DNA from: Candidatus Kapaibacterium sp. | GTDB taxonomy: Bacteria; Bacteroidota; Ignavibacteria; Kapaibacteriales; UBA7675 | NCBI GenBank assembly: GCA_028284775.1 | Contig: JANQRB010000006.1 | Span: 20,533-84,532 of the forward strand | Length of the DNA stretch: 64,000 nt | Reading direction: 5' to 3' | Shown here: piece by piece, positions 16,517 through 25,435 of the stretch | How positions within the stretch are numbered: the first letter of the stretch is position 1 | Layout of the letters: each line of letters begins with the position of its first letter | The notes under the pieces: model-generated | Databases searched by the model: none | Seen by the model: only the letters and a program-made list of their open reading frames with translations | Told to the model about the DNA's origin: nothing | Translations under genes and position numbers: made by a program

Positions 16517-17515
16517 TTAATAGGGTTTGAAGGGCAATTTGTTGTAATTGACGCCAATTGCCTGCTGATCGGGAGTCGGTTTGTTCACTTTCGGCGGGTT
16601 CTGGAAAATGGCATAGGGAACATCCGCAACACTCTGGTAGGAGACTTCTACGATGATATGCTGATTCGGCGTCGCACCGTAGAGAAAATCGCCATCAGCT
16701 TCCGGGCGGACCAGAACTTTGGCAAAATTACCGGATTCCGTTTTGACGGCAAAAGCAAAGCCTTTCTGAAAACCGGTGAAATCAACAGTCCCTTCGGCCA
16801 TCGTTTCGGATTGATCGAGGGCTTCCGTATCGTAGATCTCGTCGAAGGAATCGACGTCGGTGAAAACCTTACCGATCAAGGTTACACGCGGCGTTGTGCC
16901 GTTGTTATACGTACCGTTGTTGACGTAGGCTGACATAGTCGGCGAACCGATGATCAGCTTGCTGTCGCGATCGTCAAAAACGATGTCGGCAAGAACACTT
17001 GTTGCTTCATCACTGATTTTACGGACTCCCGGCGCATCGTCGGTTGCGTTGTACAACTCAAGACCGCTGCCGAAGGACGAAGCGAATTCGTAGACGCGAA
17101 TAGCTTCACCGGCCGACAGTAGATAGCGCGCGGCGGGCGCCCAGGAAACGGTAGCGCCGACGCTGCTGAGCGTTCCGTCGCTGCGACGGCTCTTGAGATC
17201 AAAGGTATAGACCGTGCCTTCCGTTAGTGCAGTCACTTCAACAGAAGTGCTGAAGCTCGACACATCCTGCTCCGTGCTGTTCGCGCCTTCCGTGACCGTG
17301 AGAACGTATGCGTCAAAATCAGCGTCATTGACATCCGCGCTGGCGACCCATTTCAAGCCGATCGATGTGCTGCTGAGTGCGGTTGCCATTAGTTCGGTCG
17401 GCGCCGCCGGTTCCGGTGTAGGATCAGGTGTGATCGGATCGTCGTCGTCACAACTGACGATGATACCGGCGCAAAGGAAAACAAGCAGAATGCGGAGAAA
17501 TCTCGGTTCTTTCAT
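16517..17515 (-). CDS. Lipoprotein with fibronectin type III domain
   Basis: A 332-residue lipoprotein. The start at 17515 gives a classical signal with lipobox IVSC, followed by an acidic DDDDPITPDPTPEP linker that may aid surface export as in FCB lipoproteins. Residues about 45-130 form a fibronectin type III domain (APTELMATALSSTSIGLKW ... GTVYTFDLKSRRSDG). The remainder (about 140-332) is strand-rich and contains GTVDFTGFQKGFAFAVKT. Function unknown; such proteins commonly bind polymers or partners on the surface. A long region without genes precedes it. Confidence 0.75.
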   Translation of the reverse strand: MKEPRFLRILLVFLCAGIIVSCDDDDPITPDPTPEPAAPTELMATALSSTSIGLKWVASADVNDADFDAYVLTVTEGANSTEQDVSSFSTSVEVTALTEGTVYTFDLKSRRSDGTLSSVGATVSWAPAARYLLSAGEAIRVYEFASSFGSGLELYNATDDAPGVRKISDEATSVLADIVFDDRDSKLIIGSPTMSAYVNNGTYNNGTTPRVTLIGKVFTDVDSFDEIYDTEALDQSETMAEGTVDFTGFQKGFAFAVKTESGNFAKVLVRPEADGDFLYGATPNQHIIVEVSYQSVADVPYAIFQNPPKVNKPTPDQQAIGVNYNKLPFKPY

Positions 17516-17771
17516 ACTACATAACTCCATTGAGTTGGAAATAGAACGGCAGGATTGCCAATCAATTGTTGCGTTTATGCGCGATTCAGTTGGTTCAGTC
17601 GGCTTGAGCGATTTTGATCTTCTCAAAGAGATAATCCGGGATGCTAAAAATGCAAATAATATACGATATCTGCGAATAATTATTGCCTCGCCATCAGGCT
17701 ATGTGCCGGGAACTTCGGCTAGTACAGATGAGTCCGGCCAAAGTTGGTGCAATTTTGCATCCCTCCCTGAA

Positions 17772-17796
17772 TTATCACCCTCAGTTTCGGTGATAA
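17772..17796. repeat. Inverted repeat TTATCACC/GGTGATAA
   Basis: Perfect eight-base arms at 17772-17779 and 17789-17796 with a nine-base spacer. No T-run follows on either strand, so an operator is more likely than a terminator. It lies about 260 bases upstream of the lipoprotein gene at 17515. The binding protein is unknown. Confidence 0.4.
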
Positions 17797-18554
17797 ATGC
17801 CACGGCCCCTTCGAACATTACGACCAGGCCTCAGCCTACCGGCATTAGCGATTTCATGAGCGGTATATGGTTTCGCTCCGGTCTCGGCCCGGACAGGATC
17901 GCCGCATTTCGCGCTTGTTCGTCAACACAAATTTGCCGCTCGCGAAGATCGCCTGCGAACTCCGGCGCCTTTAATTGCATATAACTTCGAAGATTGGTTA
18001 ACTTCGGTCTGAACGATGATTCAGATGACGATCCTGCAACCTTGGTGTTGTCTGGGTAAATACAATTGCCGCCCAAAGTCAGAATATAGACCAGTTAGGG
18101 GAGATCGGTATTAGTAGTGCTGTTTTAAGCATACGTGTGTTAAGCATTGCAAAAACCTGCGACTGTTTCGAACAGACTGCGATAGATGACGTGCCATAAA
18201 TCTCGATCAAATCAGCTCTGAAGAGCGTTTAGTTCTTTTTGCACTCAAGAGCTTATACTCAATCAATGTTATATCAAGCTCAAAACTGAACATCATTGAT
18301 TAACTGATCTGGCCGGTGGCGACGTTCGAAAACCTTGGCCGATGGATGTATTCAGGTTAATAAATCTTCAACGGTCCGGGTCTCTCAGAACAATGTTTCG
18401 AGCTGTGTCGCCGGCCGGTCGGCTCGGATAACAACGGGCGGGAAAGTATCAATCCGTTTATGAGATTTGCTGATTAAATTTCTGTGTTGAGCAGTGATCG
18501 AGCGAGCCGCTTTGCGCGTCGAGACTCGTGTAAAGCATGCCGAATGCCCGATCG

Positions 18555-18586
18555 AAAAAAGGCGCTCCAGCCTTAGCCAAAGCGCC
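18555..18586 (-). terminator. Leftward terminator-like hairpin in the gene-free region
   Basis: On the minus strand GGCGCT (18586-18581) and AGCGCC (18566-18561) pair around a 14-base loop and are followed directly by TTTTTT (18560-18555). No protein gene on this strand lies within 800 bases upstream, so it may end a short untranslated RNA. Confidence 0.5.
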
Positions 18587-18698
18587 CTTTACTGAGAACT
18601 TAACCATACACAGGATACCTGAACTTCGACCGTGAATGTGATAATCTTTAAGCTTTTTTTACGCCGGGGGGTTCTTGTTGATAACTTTTTCTTGTCTT

Positions 18699-18714
18699 GC
18701 AAAGGTATCTTTGC
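18699..18714. repeat. Inverted repeat GCAAAG-GTAT-CTTTGC
   Basis: A perfect 16-base palindromic site in an A/T-rich stretch about 150 bases upstream of the 18860 gene. It contains TATCTTTG, similar to the Bacteroidetes -7 element, but no well-spaced TTTG partner is present, so an operator or chance promoter element are both possible. Confidence 0.35.
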
Positions 18715-18859
18715 GCAATTTTAACTATATTTTATGCGTGTGCTGTTGCGGATTGCAGGTTTGTCGGCGGAGGGAAGGCCCCGGCATTAAAGCTTCAGAT
18801 CTGCGCAGCGCATTAAAGCATAAAGGGAATGTGAACTATTGAGGCATCGATTGTTCTTT

Positions 18860-19180
18860 ATGAAACCTGACGCATTGTTCGAGGGCTTGAAAGAGCTTGC
18901 CAGGCAAATCGGAGTTAACGTCAGATCGGAGACCGGTAAATTCACCGGCGGCTATTGTGTCCTCCACAATAAACGGCTCATCGTTATCAATAAGCGAATG
19001 CCGACCGAATCAAAGGTTGCCGTGCTTGCCAAGAGCATCGCGCAATTTCCTCTGGATGATATTTATATCAAACCCGCTCTACGCGATTTCATCGAAGATG
19101 AAGGCTATAAAGAAGCGATGCATCGCAAACAGCGCGAAAAAGAATCCGTCAAGCGCGAAACGACGCCGATGGCTGCTTGA
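18860..19180 (+). CDS. Small conserved-looking protein of unknown function
   Basis: A 106-residue cytoplasmic protein beginning MKPDALFEGLKELA. A TTG codon seven residues upstream is an alternative start. The middle (GGYCVLHNKRLIVINKRMP) has two strands and the following helix-rich part ends in a strongly charged tail (HRKQREKESVKRE). The pattern 'GGxC-x-hydroxyl-strand, IAQFPLDDIYIKPALRDFIE' looks conserved and I have the impression of having seen it in FCB genomes, but I cannot name a family. No operon partner; the gene follows the 1.3 kb gene-free region. Confidence 0.6.
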   Translation: MKPDALFEGLKELARQIGVNVRSETGKFTGGYCVLHNKRLIVINKRMPTESKVAVLAKSIAQFPLDDIYIKPALRDFIEDEGYKEAMHRKQREKESVKRETTPMAA

Positions 19181-19507
19181 ATCCATTCTGTAAGCATTGC
19201 CAATCAATTTTGCTGTGAATAATCATATCCGCTTGCTGCGGACCGGCCACATTTGGTTCGTCATATTAATCCCTTCCCGTTTTGCTAACAATCATAACAC
19301 CGGCTAAAACGCCCTTCCTGAAACAAGCGTGAATCGACGTTAAAACTTCAGCTGTACCGCTGCTTTGGAACTAACTCCGCTCGATTATCAATTCTTCATA
19401 GTAGCAATTCATTCTATTCCGCTCTGACTGATTTCGTATTTTGTGTGTCCTTGGCCGGCGGATAACCGGCGCGCTTCAGCAATTCTGTCTGCTTCGTCTG
19501 GAGTGGT
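19181..19507. other. Intergenic region before lhgO
   Basis: A 327-base stretch without a credible gene; the small reverse frame that enters lhgO is a shadow. A short GCCGG/CCGGC hairpin lies near 19455-19471. I see no promoter I would defend. Confidence 0.5.
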
Positions 19508-20695
19508 ATGCCGCTGCGTATAATTATTATTGGTGGTGGAATAGTCGGACTTGCAACGGCTTACGCTCTCAGCGAGCGTTTGTCTGAAGTATCGATCACG
19601 GTGCTCGAAAAAGAATCCGAGCTTGCGCTTCACCAGTCGGGTCGCAATTCGGGCGTAATTCACTCTGGAATCTATTACAGGCCTGATTCGCTCAAAGCAA
19701 GGAATTGCCGCGCGGGCAGAGACCTGCTGCTCGATTTCTGTCGCCGGGAGTCAGTACCCTTCGAGCTTTGCGGCAAGGTTATTGTCGCCGGCAGCGAAGA
19801 TGAAATTGCGGGTCTGGAAAGCCTCTATCGCAGGGGGCGGGCCAATGGCGTGGTCTGCGAACACATTACGAAAGAGCAACTGGCAGCGATCGAGCCCCAC
19901 GCGGTCGGGCTGCGAGCGCTTCACGTACCGGAGGCGGGCATTGTGGACTACAGAGCCGTTTGCCTGCGCCTTGCGTCCAAGATACAGGCGCACGGGCATC
20001 GAATTCATGTTAAGCGGAGCCTAGCTACCGTAAGGCGCGATGGCCGGAGTTTACGCATCGGCACGGAGTGGGAAGACTACGAGGCCGATATACTTGTTAA
20101 CTGCGCCGGTGTATACGCCGACCGCGTCGCGCGTCTTTGCGGCATCCGGCCGGCGCTGCAAATCATTCCCTTTCGCGGCGACTATTTCACCCTGACTCAG
20201 CGAACGCAACACCTGTGTCGGGGACTGATCTATCCGGTGCCGAATCCGCGTCTGCCATTCCTGGGAGTCCATCTGACCCGGATGATCGGCGGCGGGGTGG
20301 AGTGCGGACCCAATGCGGTACTGGCACTGGCGCGCGAAGCCTATCGTAAAAGTGACTGGTGCCTACACGACCTGTGGGAGTTACTGAGCTATCGCGGTAC
20401 CTGGCGTTTGGCGCGGCAGCATTGGCGCAGCGGATTGCAGGAATTGCGTCGATCCCTGAGCAAGCGTCTCTTTGCCCGCTCGCTGCAGCAATTGTTGCCT
20501 GCCATCAGAGAGGAGGACCTGGAGCCCCGCGCAGCCGGAATCCGTGCCCAGGCCCTTCACCCGGACGGTCGTCTGGCCGACGACTTCGTCATTCAGGAAG
20601 CGCCTGGAATGATTCACGTGCTGAATGCGCCCTCGCCGGCAGCCACGGCAAGTCTGATGATCGGCCGGGAAATTGCAGCGCGTGTCGGAGCCTGA
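19508..20695 (+). CDS. lhgO: L-2-hydroxyglutarate oxidase/dehydrogenase
   Basis: A 395-residue FAD enzyme of the DAO family that oxidises L-2-hydroxyglutarate to 2-oxoglutarate, passing electrons to oxygen or the quinone pool. The N-terminus has the FAD motif IIGGGIVGLATAYAL; HQSGRNSGVIHSGIYYRP is diagnostic for LhgO-type enzymes, with the active-site histidine. IPFRGDYFTL and GGGVECGPNAVLA follow, and a C-terminal LNAPSPAATASLMIG segment closes the FAD site. It stands alone. Length fits the family. Confidence 0.9.
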   Translation: MPLRIIIIGGGIVGLATAYALSERLSEVSITVLEKESELALHQSGRNSGVIHSGIYYRPDSLKARNCRAGRDLLLDFCRRESVPFELCGKVIVAGSEDEIAGLESLYRRGRANGVVCEHITKEQLAAIEPHAVGLRALHVPEAGIVDYRAVCLRLASKIQAHGHRIHVKRSLATVRRDGRSLRIGTEWEDYEADILVNCAGVYADRVARLCGIRPALQIIPFRGDYFTLTQRTQHLCRGLIYPVPNPRLPFLGVHLTRMIGGGVECGPNAVLALAREAYRKSDWCLHDLWELLSYRGTWRLARQHWRSGLQELRRSLSKRLFARSLQQLLPAIREEDLEPRAAGIRAQALHPDGRLADDFVIQEAPGMIHVLNAPSPAATASLMIGREIAARVGA

Positions 20696-21010
20696 CTGAG
20701 GCAGTATTCGGCAATCCCGCACGAATGAATTGCCTACCACCTGACAATTTGTTTTTCAGCGCCTGGTTTCAATGTCACCCCAATTCGCGGCCATTTGTTA
20801 AGCCCTTTTCAGCCGTCTCCGAACTGGCTGCTTTAACTGTTCAAATGTGCGGTACCAGTCACTCTTCACAATTTCCCTTCTGCCTGAAAAGTTCTGCCTG
20901 AAAAAGCACCTACGCCGTTGATGACGCTTGATTGCCGAGGGGCAGCATTGCTTTGTCCGCAAGCGCATGTATATCGTCGACATCTGTTCGAACGATGCCC
21001 GAGACGCCGC
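20696..21010. other. Convergent intergenic region
   Basis: A 315-base stretch between lhgO and the reverse-strand lipoprotein. No gene, RNA or strong hairpin was recognised. Confidence 0.5.
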
Positions 21011-21547
21011 TTAAGATTTGAGCAGATCGCCAAAGCTTTCCCGCACTTCTCCCTGATTGTCCGTGGCTCTGATTACGACGCGATAGTCCCCCTCCGGCCA
21101 GCCAGCGGCAAGCAGCAAAACGTCATGGCTTCCCGCCGTCAGTTCAGAGCCGTCCAACGGTCCGGCAACAATTTCATCACAGCGATTGATTACGCTGATG
21201 CTGACGCGCTGTGGCTCGCTGAGCGTGAAGCGCAGCCAGACGCCATTGCGGATGGGGTTGGGGAAAGCCGGCGCCGGACAGAGAATCATGTCGTCCGAGC
21301 AACGCCAGTCATCGGGATCGACTGTCCGCACCGTGCCGTCGGCATCGGTCTCGCTGATGCCACTGAATTCCAGTGTTGAGCAGGGCGGCGCGGACGAACT
21401 TTCATCGGAACAGGCCGCCAGGACACAAACGAATACCAAGAGAAGGGCCGGCGCAATTCGCTCGGCGAGCGATACCGGCCGGCGGCCGGCCGGCCGACCT
21501 TGCGAATTGCGGAACACCAGCATGCCGCGGCTATCACAAAATCTCAT
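21011..21547 (-). CDS. Lipoprotein with FlgD-like Ig domain
   Basis: A 178-residue lipoprotein. The signal is long, with basic residues then APALLLVFVCVLAAC (good lipobox L-A-A-C). The mature part ends in about 85 residues (NPIRNGVWLRFTLSEPQRVSI ... LLAAGWPEGDYRVVIRATD) that match the FlgD-like immunoglobulin fold also used in sorting domains. Unlike the carboxypeptidase, the protein is both lipidated and carries this domain, so here it may be a binding module. Starts at 21547 (chosen) or 21523 are both possible. It reads divergently from the sulfate operon. Confidence 0.65.
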   Translation of the reverse strand: MRFCDSRGMLVFRNSQGRPAGRRPVSLAERIAPALLLVFVCVLAACSDESSSAPPCSTLEFSGISETDADGTVRTVDPDDWRCSDDMILCPAPAFPNPIRNGVWLRFTLSEPQRVSISVINRCDEIVAGPLDGSELTAGSHDVLLLAAGWPEGDYRVVIRATDNQGEVRESFGDLLKS

Positions 21548-21716
21548 CGATCGAATCTCACTTGTCGTCCCGCTTCGTCCGTCTACAGGCTGCAAAACCT
21601 TGAAAATTCTCGAGCGGCGGACAATTTCGCTAATAGTTGCATTCCGATCAATGCGATTCATGCTGCGCCAGGCATCGGCTAAGGTCGTTTCCTAAAAGAA
21701 TCGTAAATTGGAAGTT

Positions 21717-21745
21717 TTGTGTTGCCAGGCAGCGCGGTTTATACT
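21717..21745 (+). promoter_or_regulatory. Promoter of the sulfate activation operon
   Basis: TTGTGT (21717-21722) and TATACT (21740-21745) are separated by 17 bases, 31 bases before the cysC start. The -10 box is strong and the -35 weaker. The leader contains GGAGG twice just before the ATG. Confidence 0.55.
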
Positions 21746-21776
21746 TATGAATCAGACATCATTTGGAGGCGGAGGC

Positions 21777-22388
21777 ATGCAGGATTCCGGTGTAAAGGCC
21801 AGTAACCTCGTATGGCACGAGGGCTATGTGCAGGGGGAAGATTTTGAAGCGCGGAACGGTCATCGGGGGGCGGTCGTCTGGTTTACGGGTCTGAGCGGCT
21901 CCGGCAAATCGACCATTGCCAGAGAAGTCGAGTGGAAGCTGCACGAGGCCGGCAAGCGATGCTATGCGCTGGACGGAGACAATATTCGTCATGGCCTGAA
22001 TAAGGATCTGGGTTTCAGCCCGGAAGATCGGGTTGAGAACATTCGGCGGATTGGCGAAGTCGCCAAACTGTTTCACGAAACGGGAACGATCGTACTGACG
22101 GCATTCATATCGCCCTATCGGGCCGACCGCGATATCGCCCGCAATTTACTGCCTGCCGGTTCCTTCTTTGAAGTGTTTGTGGACTGTCCCGTGGATGAGT
22201 GCATTTCGCGCGACCCCAAAGGATTGTATAAAAAAGCGCTCGACGGCGTCATACCGAATTTTACGGGTGTGTCGGCGCCCTATGAGGCACCGGAAGCGCC
22301 GACGCTGACTCTGCCGACGGCGGAGCTGGACCTCGGTCAGTGTGTCGATAACGTCGTCGCAATGTTGCGCAATCAGAACATCATCTAA
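21777..22388 (+). CDS. cysC: Adenylylsulfate (APS) kinase
   Basis: A 203-residue enzyme that phosphorylates APS to PAPS, the universal sulfate donor. It has the P-loop GLSGSGKST, DGDNIRHGLNKDLGF and the ENIRRIGEVAKLF helix, plus the ISPYRADRD substrate segment. The start at 21777 follows a doubled GGAGG; the frame open from 21708 starts inside the promoter. It is first of four co-directional genes (cysC, permease, sat, cysQ). No PAPS reductase or sulfite reductase is in the window, so the PAPS made here may go to sulfotransferases rather than cysteine synthesis. Confidence 0.95.
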   Translation: MQDSGVKASNLVWHEGYVQGEDFEARNGHRGAVVWFTGLSGSGKSTIAREVEWKLHEAGKRCYALDGDNIRHGLNKDLGFSPEDRVENIRRIGEVAKLFHETGTIVLTAFISPYRADRDIARNLLPAGSFFEVFVDCPVDECISRDPKGLYKKALDGVIPNFTGVSAPYEAPEAPTLTLPTAELDLGQCVDNVVAMLRNQNII

Positions 22389-22404
22389 GAATGCCGCCTG
22401 CACA

Positions 22405-24183
22405 ATGGGCTTTGACTTCTGGTATACACTGGTTCTTTTGATTCTTATGACGCTGGCTTTGTTGCGCGAGATCGCCGAGGCCGACGTTATTATCTTCGGC
22501 ACGCTGGTAGCCCTGATGCTGCCCGGCGTGATTAGCATCGACGATGCGCTGCTCGGCTTTGCCAACCAGGGCGTGTTAACAATCGCGCTCCTCTTTATTA
22601 TTGCGGCCGGGCTGCGTTCGACGGGTGTCTTGTTTACACTGGTACCTTTTATCTTCGGTCGGCGGCGCGCCGCTTTGCCCTTGCAGCTCCTGCGTTTTCT
22701 CGTGCCGGTGACGGCTCTGTCGGCATTCACCAACAATACTTCGATCGTGGCCGCCCTCATCCCGGTCGTCAACAAATGGACCAAGGACAACGGACAGGCC
22801 CTGTCGCGCTTTTTGATTCCCCTGTCGTACGCGGCAATTTTGGGTGGTATGTGTACGCTGATCGGCACCAGCACCAACCTCGTCGTCCACGGCTTTCTGC
22901 TAGAAAGCGGTCATCGCGGTTTCGGCTTTTTCGAGCTGACGGGCGTGGGAGGCCCGGTGGCGGTCCTTGGCCTGCTGTATGTCTGTTTTATTACCTACAG
23001 ATTGCTGCCCGACCGTCGTGAGCCGATCGAGGAATTGGGCGAACACATTCGCGAGTTTGTGGTCGAGTTAAAAGTTGAAGAATCGTATCCCGGCATCGGA
23101 CGCTCCATCGAGGATGCGGGGCTGCGTCATCTGCGTGGCCTGTTTCTGTTCCAGATTCAGCGCGGCGCGCGGGTCATCACCGCTGTCGCTCCCAGTGAAC
23201 AGATTCACCAGGGCGACCGCCTGTTCTTTACAGGACTGCCGGATACGATTCTCGAGCTCCAGAAGACACCGGGGCTCGCCGCGATCAATGATCCGAAGTT
23301 TGACCTGAAAAACTACGACGCCGATGAGTTCCGTCCTTTTGAAGTGGTTATATCGGAAAGCTCGCCGCTGGTGGGCAAAAGCGTTCGCACCAGTAATTTT
23401 CGCTCGCTCTACGACTCGGTCATTCTGGCCATCCATCGCAATGGCGAGCGCGTCAACGAGAAGGTCGGCGATATCGTGTTGCGGAGCGGCGATACCCTGC
23501 TGATCCTGGCGGACAAGGACTTTGGCAGCCAGTGGTATCATTCCAAGGATTTTTTCCTGGTGACGAGCAGCGGGCGCGTTCCGTCGAAGCCGCGATCCAA
23601 AGGTTACATAGCACTGGCTGTCTTCGGGGCTTTTGTCCTGCTGGCGTCGCTGAATGTCATCCCGATTGTGCTGGCGGCGGCCCTGGGAGCGATTGGCCTG
23701 GTCGTCACCAAGTGCATTTCCACCAATGATTCCAAAGTCGCGGTGGATTGGAGCGTACTGGTCGTCATCGCATCCTCGTTGGGAATCGGCAAAGCGGTCG
23801 AACAAGCCGGTATCGCCGCCGTCTTGGCCGACGGAATCGTTGCCGAACTCGGTCAGGCAGGCGTGTTCGCTATTTTGCTGGGCTTGTATTTCATTACAAA
23901 CTTTTATACCGAAGTTATCACGAACAATGCCGCCGCAGCATTGCTCTTTCCTGTGACGATTCCCCTGGCGGCCTCGCTGGGCCTGGGCTCGCCCCTTCCC
24001 CTGGCCATTGTCGTGGCTATCGCCGCCTCGGCCAGTTTCGCGACGCCAATCGGTTATCAGACAAATTTGATGGTTTACGGGCCGGGTGGATACCGCTTCA
24101 CCGACTATGTGAAGGCGGGATTACCCTTGAACGTCCTGGTCGGACTGTTAACAGTCATCATTGTTCACACGTATTATTTTTAA
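22405..24183 (+). CDS. SLC13-type anion permease with two RCK_C domains
   Basis: A 592-residue inner-membrane protein of the ArsB/DASS (SLC13) group with about ten to eleven membrane segments. The two hairpin motifs FTNNTSIVAALIPVV (near 110) and EVITNNAAAALLFPV (near 520) form the ion and substrate site. Between the two halves lie two cytoplasmic RCK_C domains (about 215-290 and 315-385), as in SAC1/SLT-type sulfate transporters. Located between cysC and sat, it most likely imports sulfate with sodium. The upstream extension to 22342 overlaps cysC and is rejected. Confidence 0.88.
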   Translation: MGFDFWYTLVLLILMTLALLREIAEADVIIFGTLVALMLPGVISIDDALLGFANQGVLTIALLFIIAAGLRSTGVLFTLVPFIFGRRRAALPLQLLRFLVPVTALSAFTNNTSIVAALIPVVNKWTKDNGQALSRFLIPLSYAAILGGMCTLIGTSTNLVVHGFLLESGHRGFGFFELTGVGGPVAVLGLLYVCFITYRLLPDRREPIEELGEHIREFVVELKVEESYPGIGRSIEDAGLRHLRGLFLFQIQRGARVITAVAPSEQIHQGDRLFFTGLPDTILELQKTPGLAAINDPKFDLKNYDADEFRPFEVVISESSPLVGKSVRTSNFRSLYDSVILAIHRNGERVNEKVGDIVLRSGDTLLILADKDFGSQWYHSKDFFLVTSSGRVPSKPRSKGYIALAVFGAFVLLASLNVIPIVLAAALGAIGLVVTKCISTNDSKVAVDWSVLVVIASSLGIGKAVEQAGIAAVLADGIVAELGQAGVFAILLGLYFITNFYTEVITNNAAAALLFPVTIPLAASLGLGSPLPLAIVVAIAASASFATPIGYQTNLMVYGPGGYRFTDYVKAGLPLNVLVGLLTVIIVHTYYF

Positions 24184-24201
24184 CACATGGAGTAGGTTGG
24201 A

Positions 24202-25356
24202 ATGTCCATTAAACCGCATGGTGGTACCCTCGTCGACAGGCGTTTGTCCGCGGAAGCAGCAACGAGTCTCTTAAGTGATCTGGCGCAGGCGCCTCGCCTG
24301 CAGGTGTCGGAGCGCGTTCTTTCCGACATATATTTAATCGCTATCGGCGGCCTGAGTCCGCTGCGCGGATTTATGGACCGCGCAAGCTACGAGTCGGTAG
24401 TTGAAACGATGCACCTGCCCGGCGGCGAAGCCTTTTCGATTCCGATTACGCTGCCCGTACCGCTGGACGTGTATCAGCGCGTCGATCGCGACGAGCGCAT
24501 TGTACTGCTCGACGCTCATGGCGCTGAACAGGCGGTATTGACCGTCAGTGAAAAATACGAACGCGATCTTGCCAACGAGGCGCGCAAAGTGTATCGCACT
24601 GATGATGAGGGCCATCCCGGCGTCGCTAAGGTTTATGAGGCCGGCCCCTATACCCTGGCGGGCGAAATCGATTATGTCCAACAGAATCCGGCGCTTCAGT
24701 TTCCGGACTACAACTTAACACCTGCCCAAACCCGCGCTTTGTTCGAAGAAAAAGGCTGGCAGACAGTGGTGGCATTCCAAACCCGCAATCCGATTCACCG
24801 CGCTCACGAATACATTACCAAGTGCGCCCTGGAAATCGTGGATGGCCTGTTGATTCATCCGCTGGTAGGCGAAACCAAAGCCGACGACATCCCGGCCGAT
24901 GTCCGGATGGATTGTTATCACATTCTGATGGAGTCATACTATCCCTCAGCTCGGACAGCGCTCTCGGTACTGCCGGCGGCCATGCGTTATGCCGGCCCGC
25001 GAGAAGCGATTTTTCATGCGATCATGCGGAAGAATTACGGCTGCACCCACTTTATCATCGGCCGCGATCATGCCGGTGTCGGCTCGTACTACGGAACCTA
25101 CGACGCGCAGAAAATCTTTGATGACATCGACCTTGACAAATTCGAACTGCAGCCCCTGATGTTCGAGCATTCCTTTTGGTGTAAACTCACCGGCGGAATG
25201 GCAACCAGTAAAACTTCGCCGAGTACGCCCGAGCAGCGCGTGTTTCTCTCCGGCACCAAAGTGCGAGCGCTGTTGCGCGAAGGTACGATGCCGCCGGCCG
25301 AGTTTACCAGGCCTGAAGTGGCGGAGCGCCTCATTCAGTGGGCGCGGGAGCTGTAA
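24202..25356 (+). CDS. sat: ATP sulfurylase (sulfate adenylyltransferase)
   Basis: A 384-residue enzyme that makes APS from ATP and sulfate. It carries the active-site motifs FQTRNPIHRAHE (near 192-203) and IGRDHAGVG (near 290). It is the single-subunit Sat type, not CysDN, and lacks a fused kinase domain, which fits the separate cysC two genes upstream. An ATG preceded by GGAGTAGGTTGG is used. Co-transcribed with permease and cysQ. Confidence 0.95.
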   Translation: MSIKPHGGTLVDRRLSAEAATSLLSDLAQAPRLQVSERVLSDIYLIAIGGLSPLRGFMDRASYESVVETMHLPGGEAFSIPITLPVPLDVYQRVDRDERIVLLDAHGAEQAVLTVSEKYERDLANEARKVYRTDDEGHPGVAKVYEAGPYTLAGEIDYVQQNPALQFPDYNLTPAQTRALFEEKGWQTVVAFQTRNPIHRAHEYITKCALEIVDGLLIHPLVGETKADDIPADVRMDCYHILMESYYPSARTALSVLPAAMRYAGPREAIFHAIMRKNYGCTHFIIGRDHAGVGSYYGTYDAQKIFDDIDLDKFELQPLMFEHSFWCKLTGGMATSKTSPSTPEQRVFLSGTKVRALLREGTMPPAEFTRPEVAERLIQWAREL

Positions 25357-25435
25357 ACCCATTCACGACGGCGCGTATGTGGCGCGTCAAGCTTGTTAAT
25401 CTTTCTCATGCCTGAAGCTCGGGAGACAAAGTCCT

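Larger units (their letters stand above)
17516..18859. other. 1.3 kb region without recognisable gene
   Basis: No open frame here looks like coding sequence in either direction. The region contains two perfect inverted repeats (17772-17796 and 18699-18714), a terminator-like hairpin pointing leftwards (18555-18586) and an A/T-rich stretch near 18640-18740. It includes the promoter region of the fibronectin lipoprotein gene at its left end and of the 18860 gene at its right end. An untranslated RNA is possible. Confidence 0.6.

Noticed and set aside
17831..18076. Reverse-strand frame of 81 codons in the gene-free region
   Set aside because: Composition and lack of start signals do not support a gene.
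18691..18714. Bacteroidetes-type promoter TATCTTTG
   Set aside because: The -7 box matches but the upstream TTTG-type element is not at the right distance; listed only as a palindrome.
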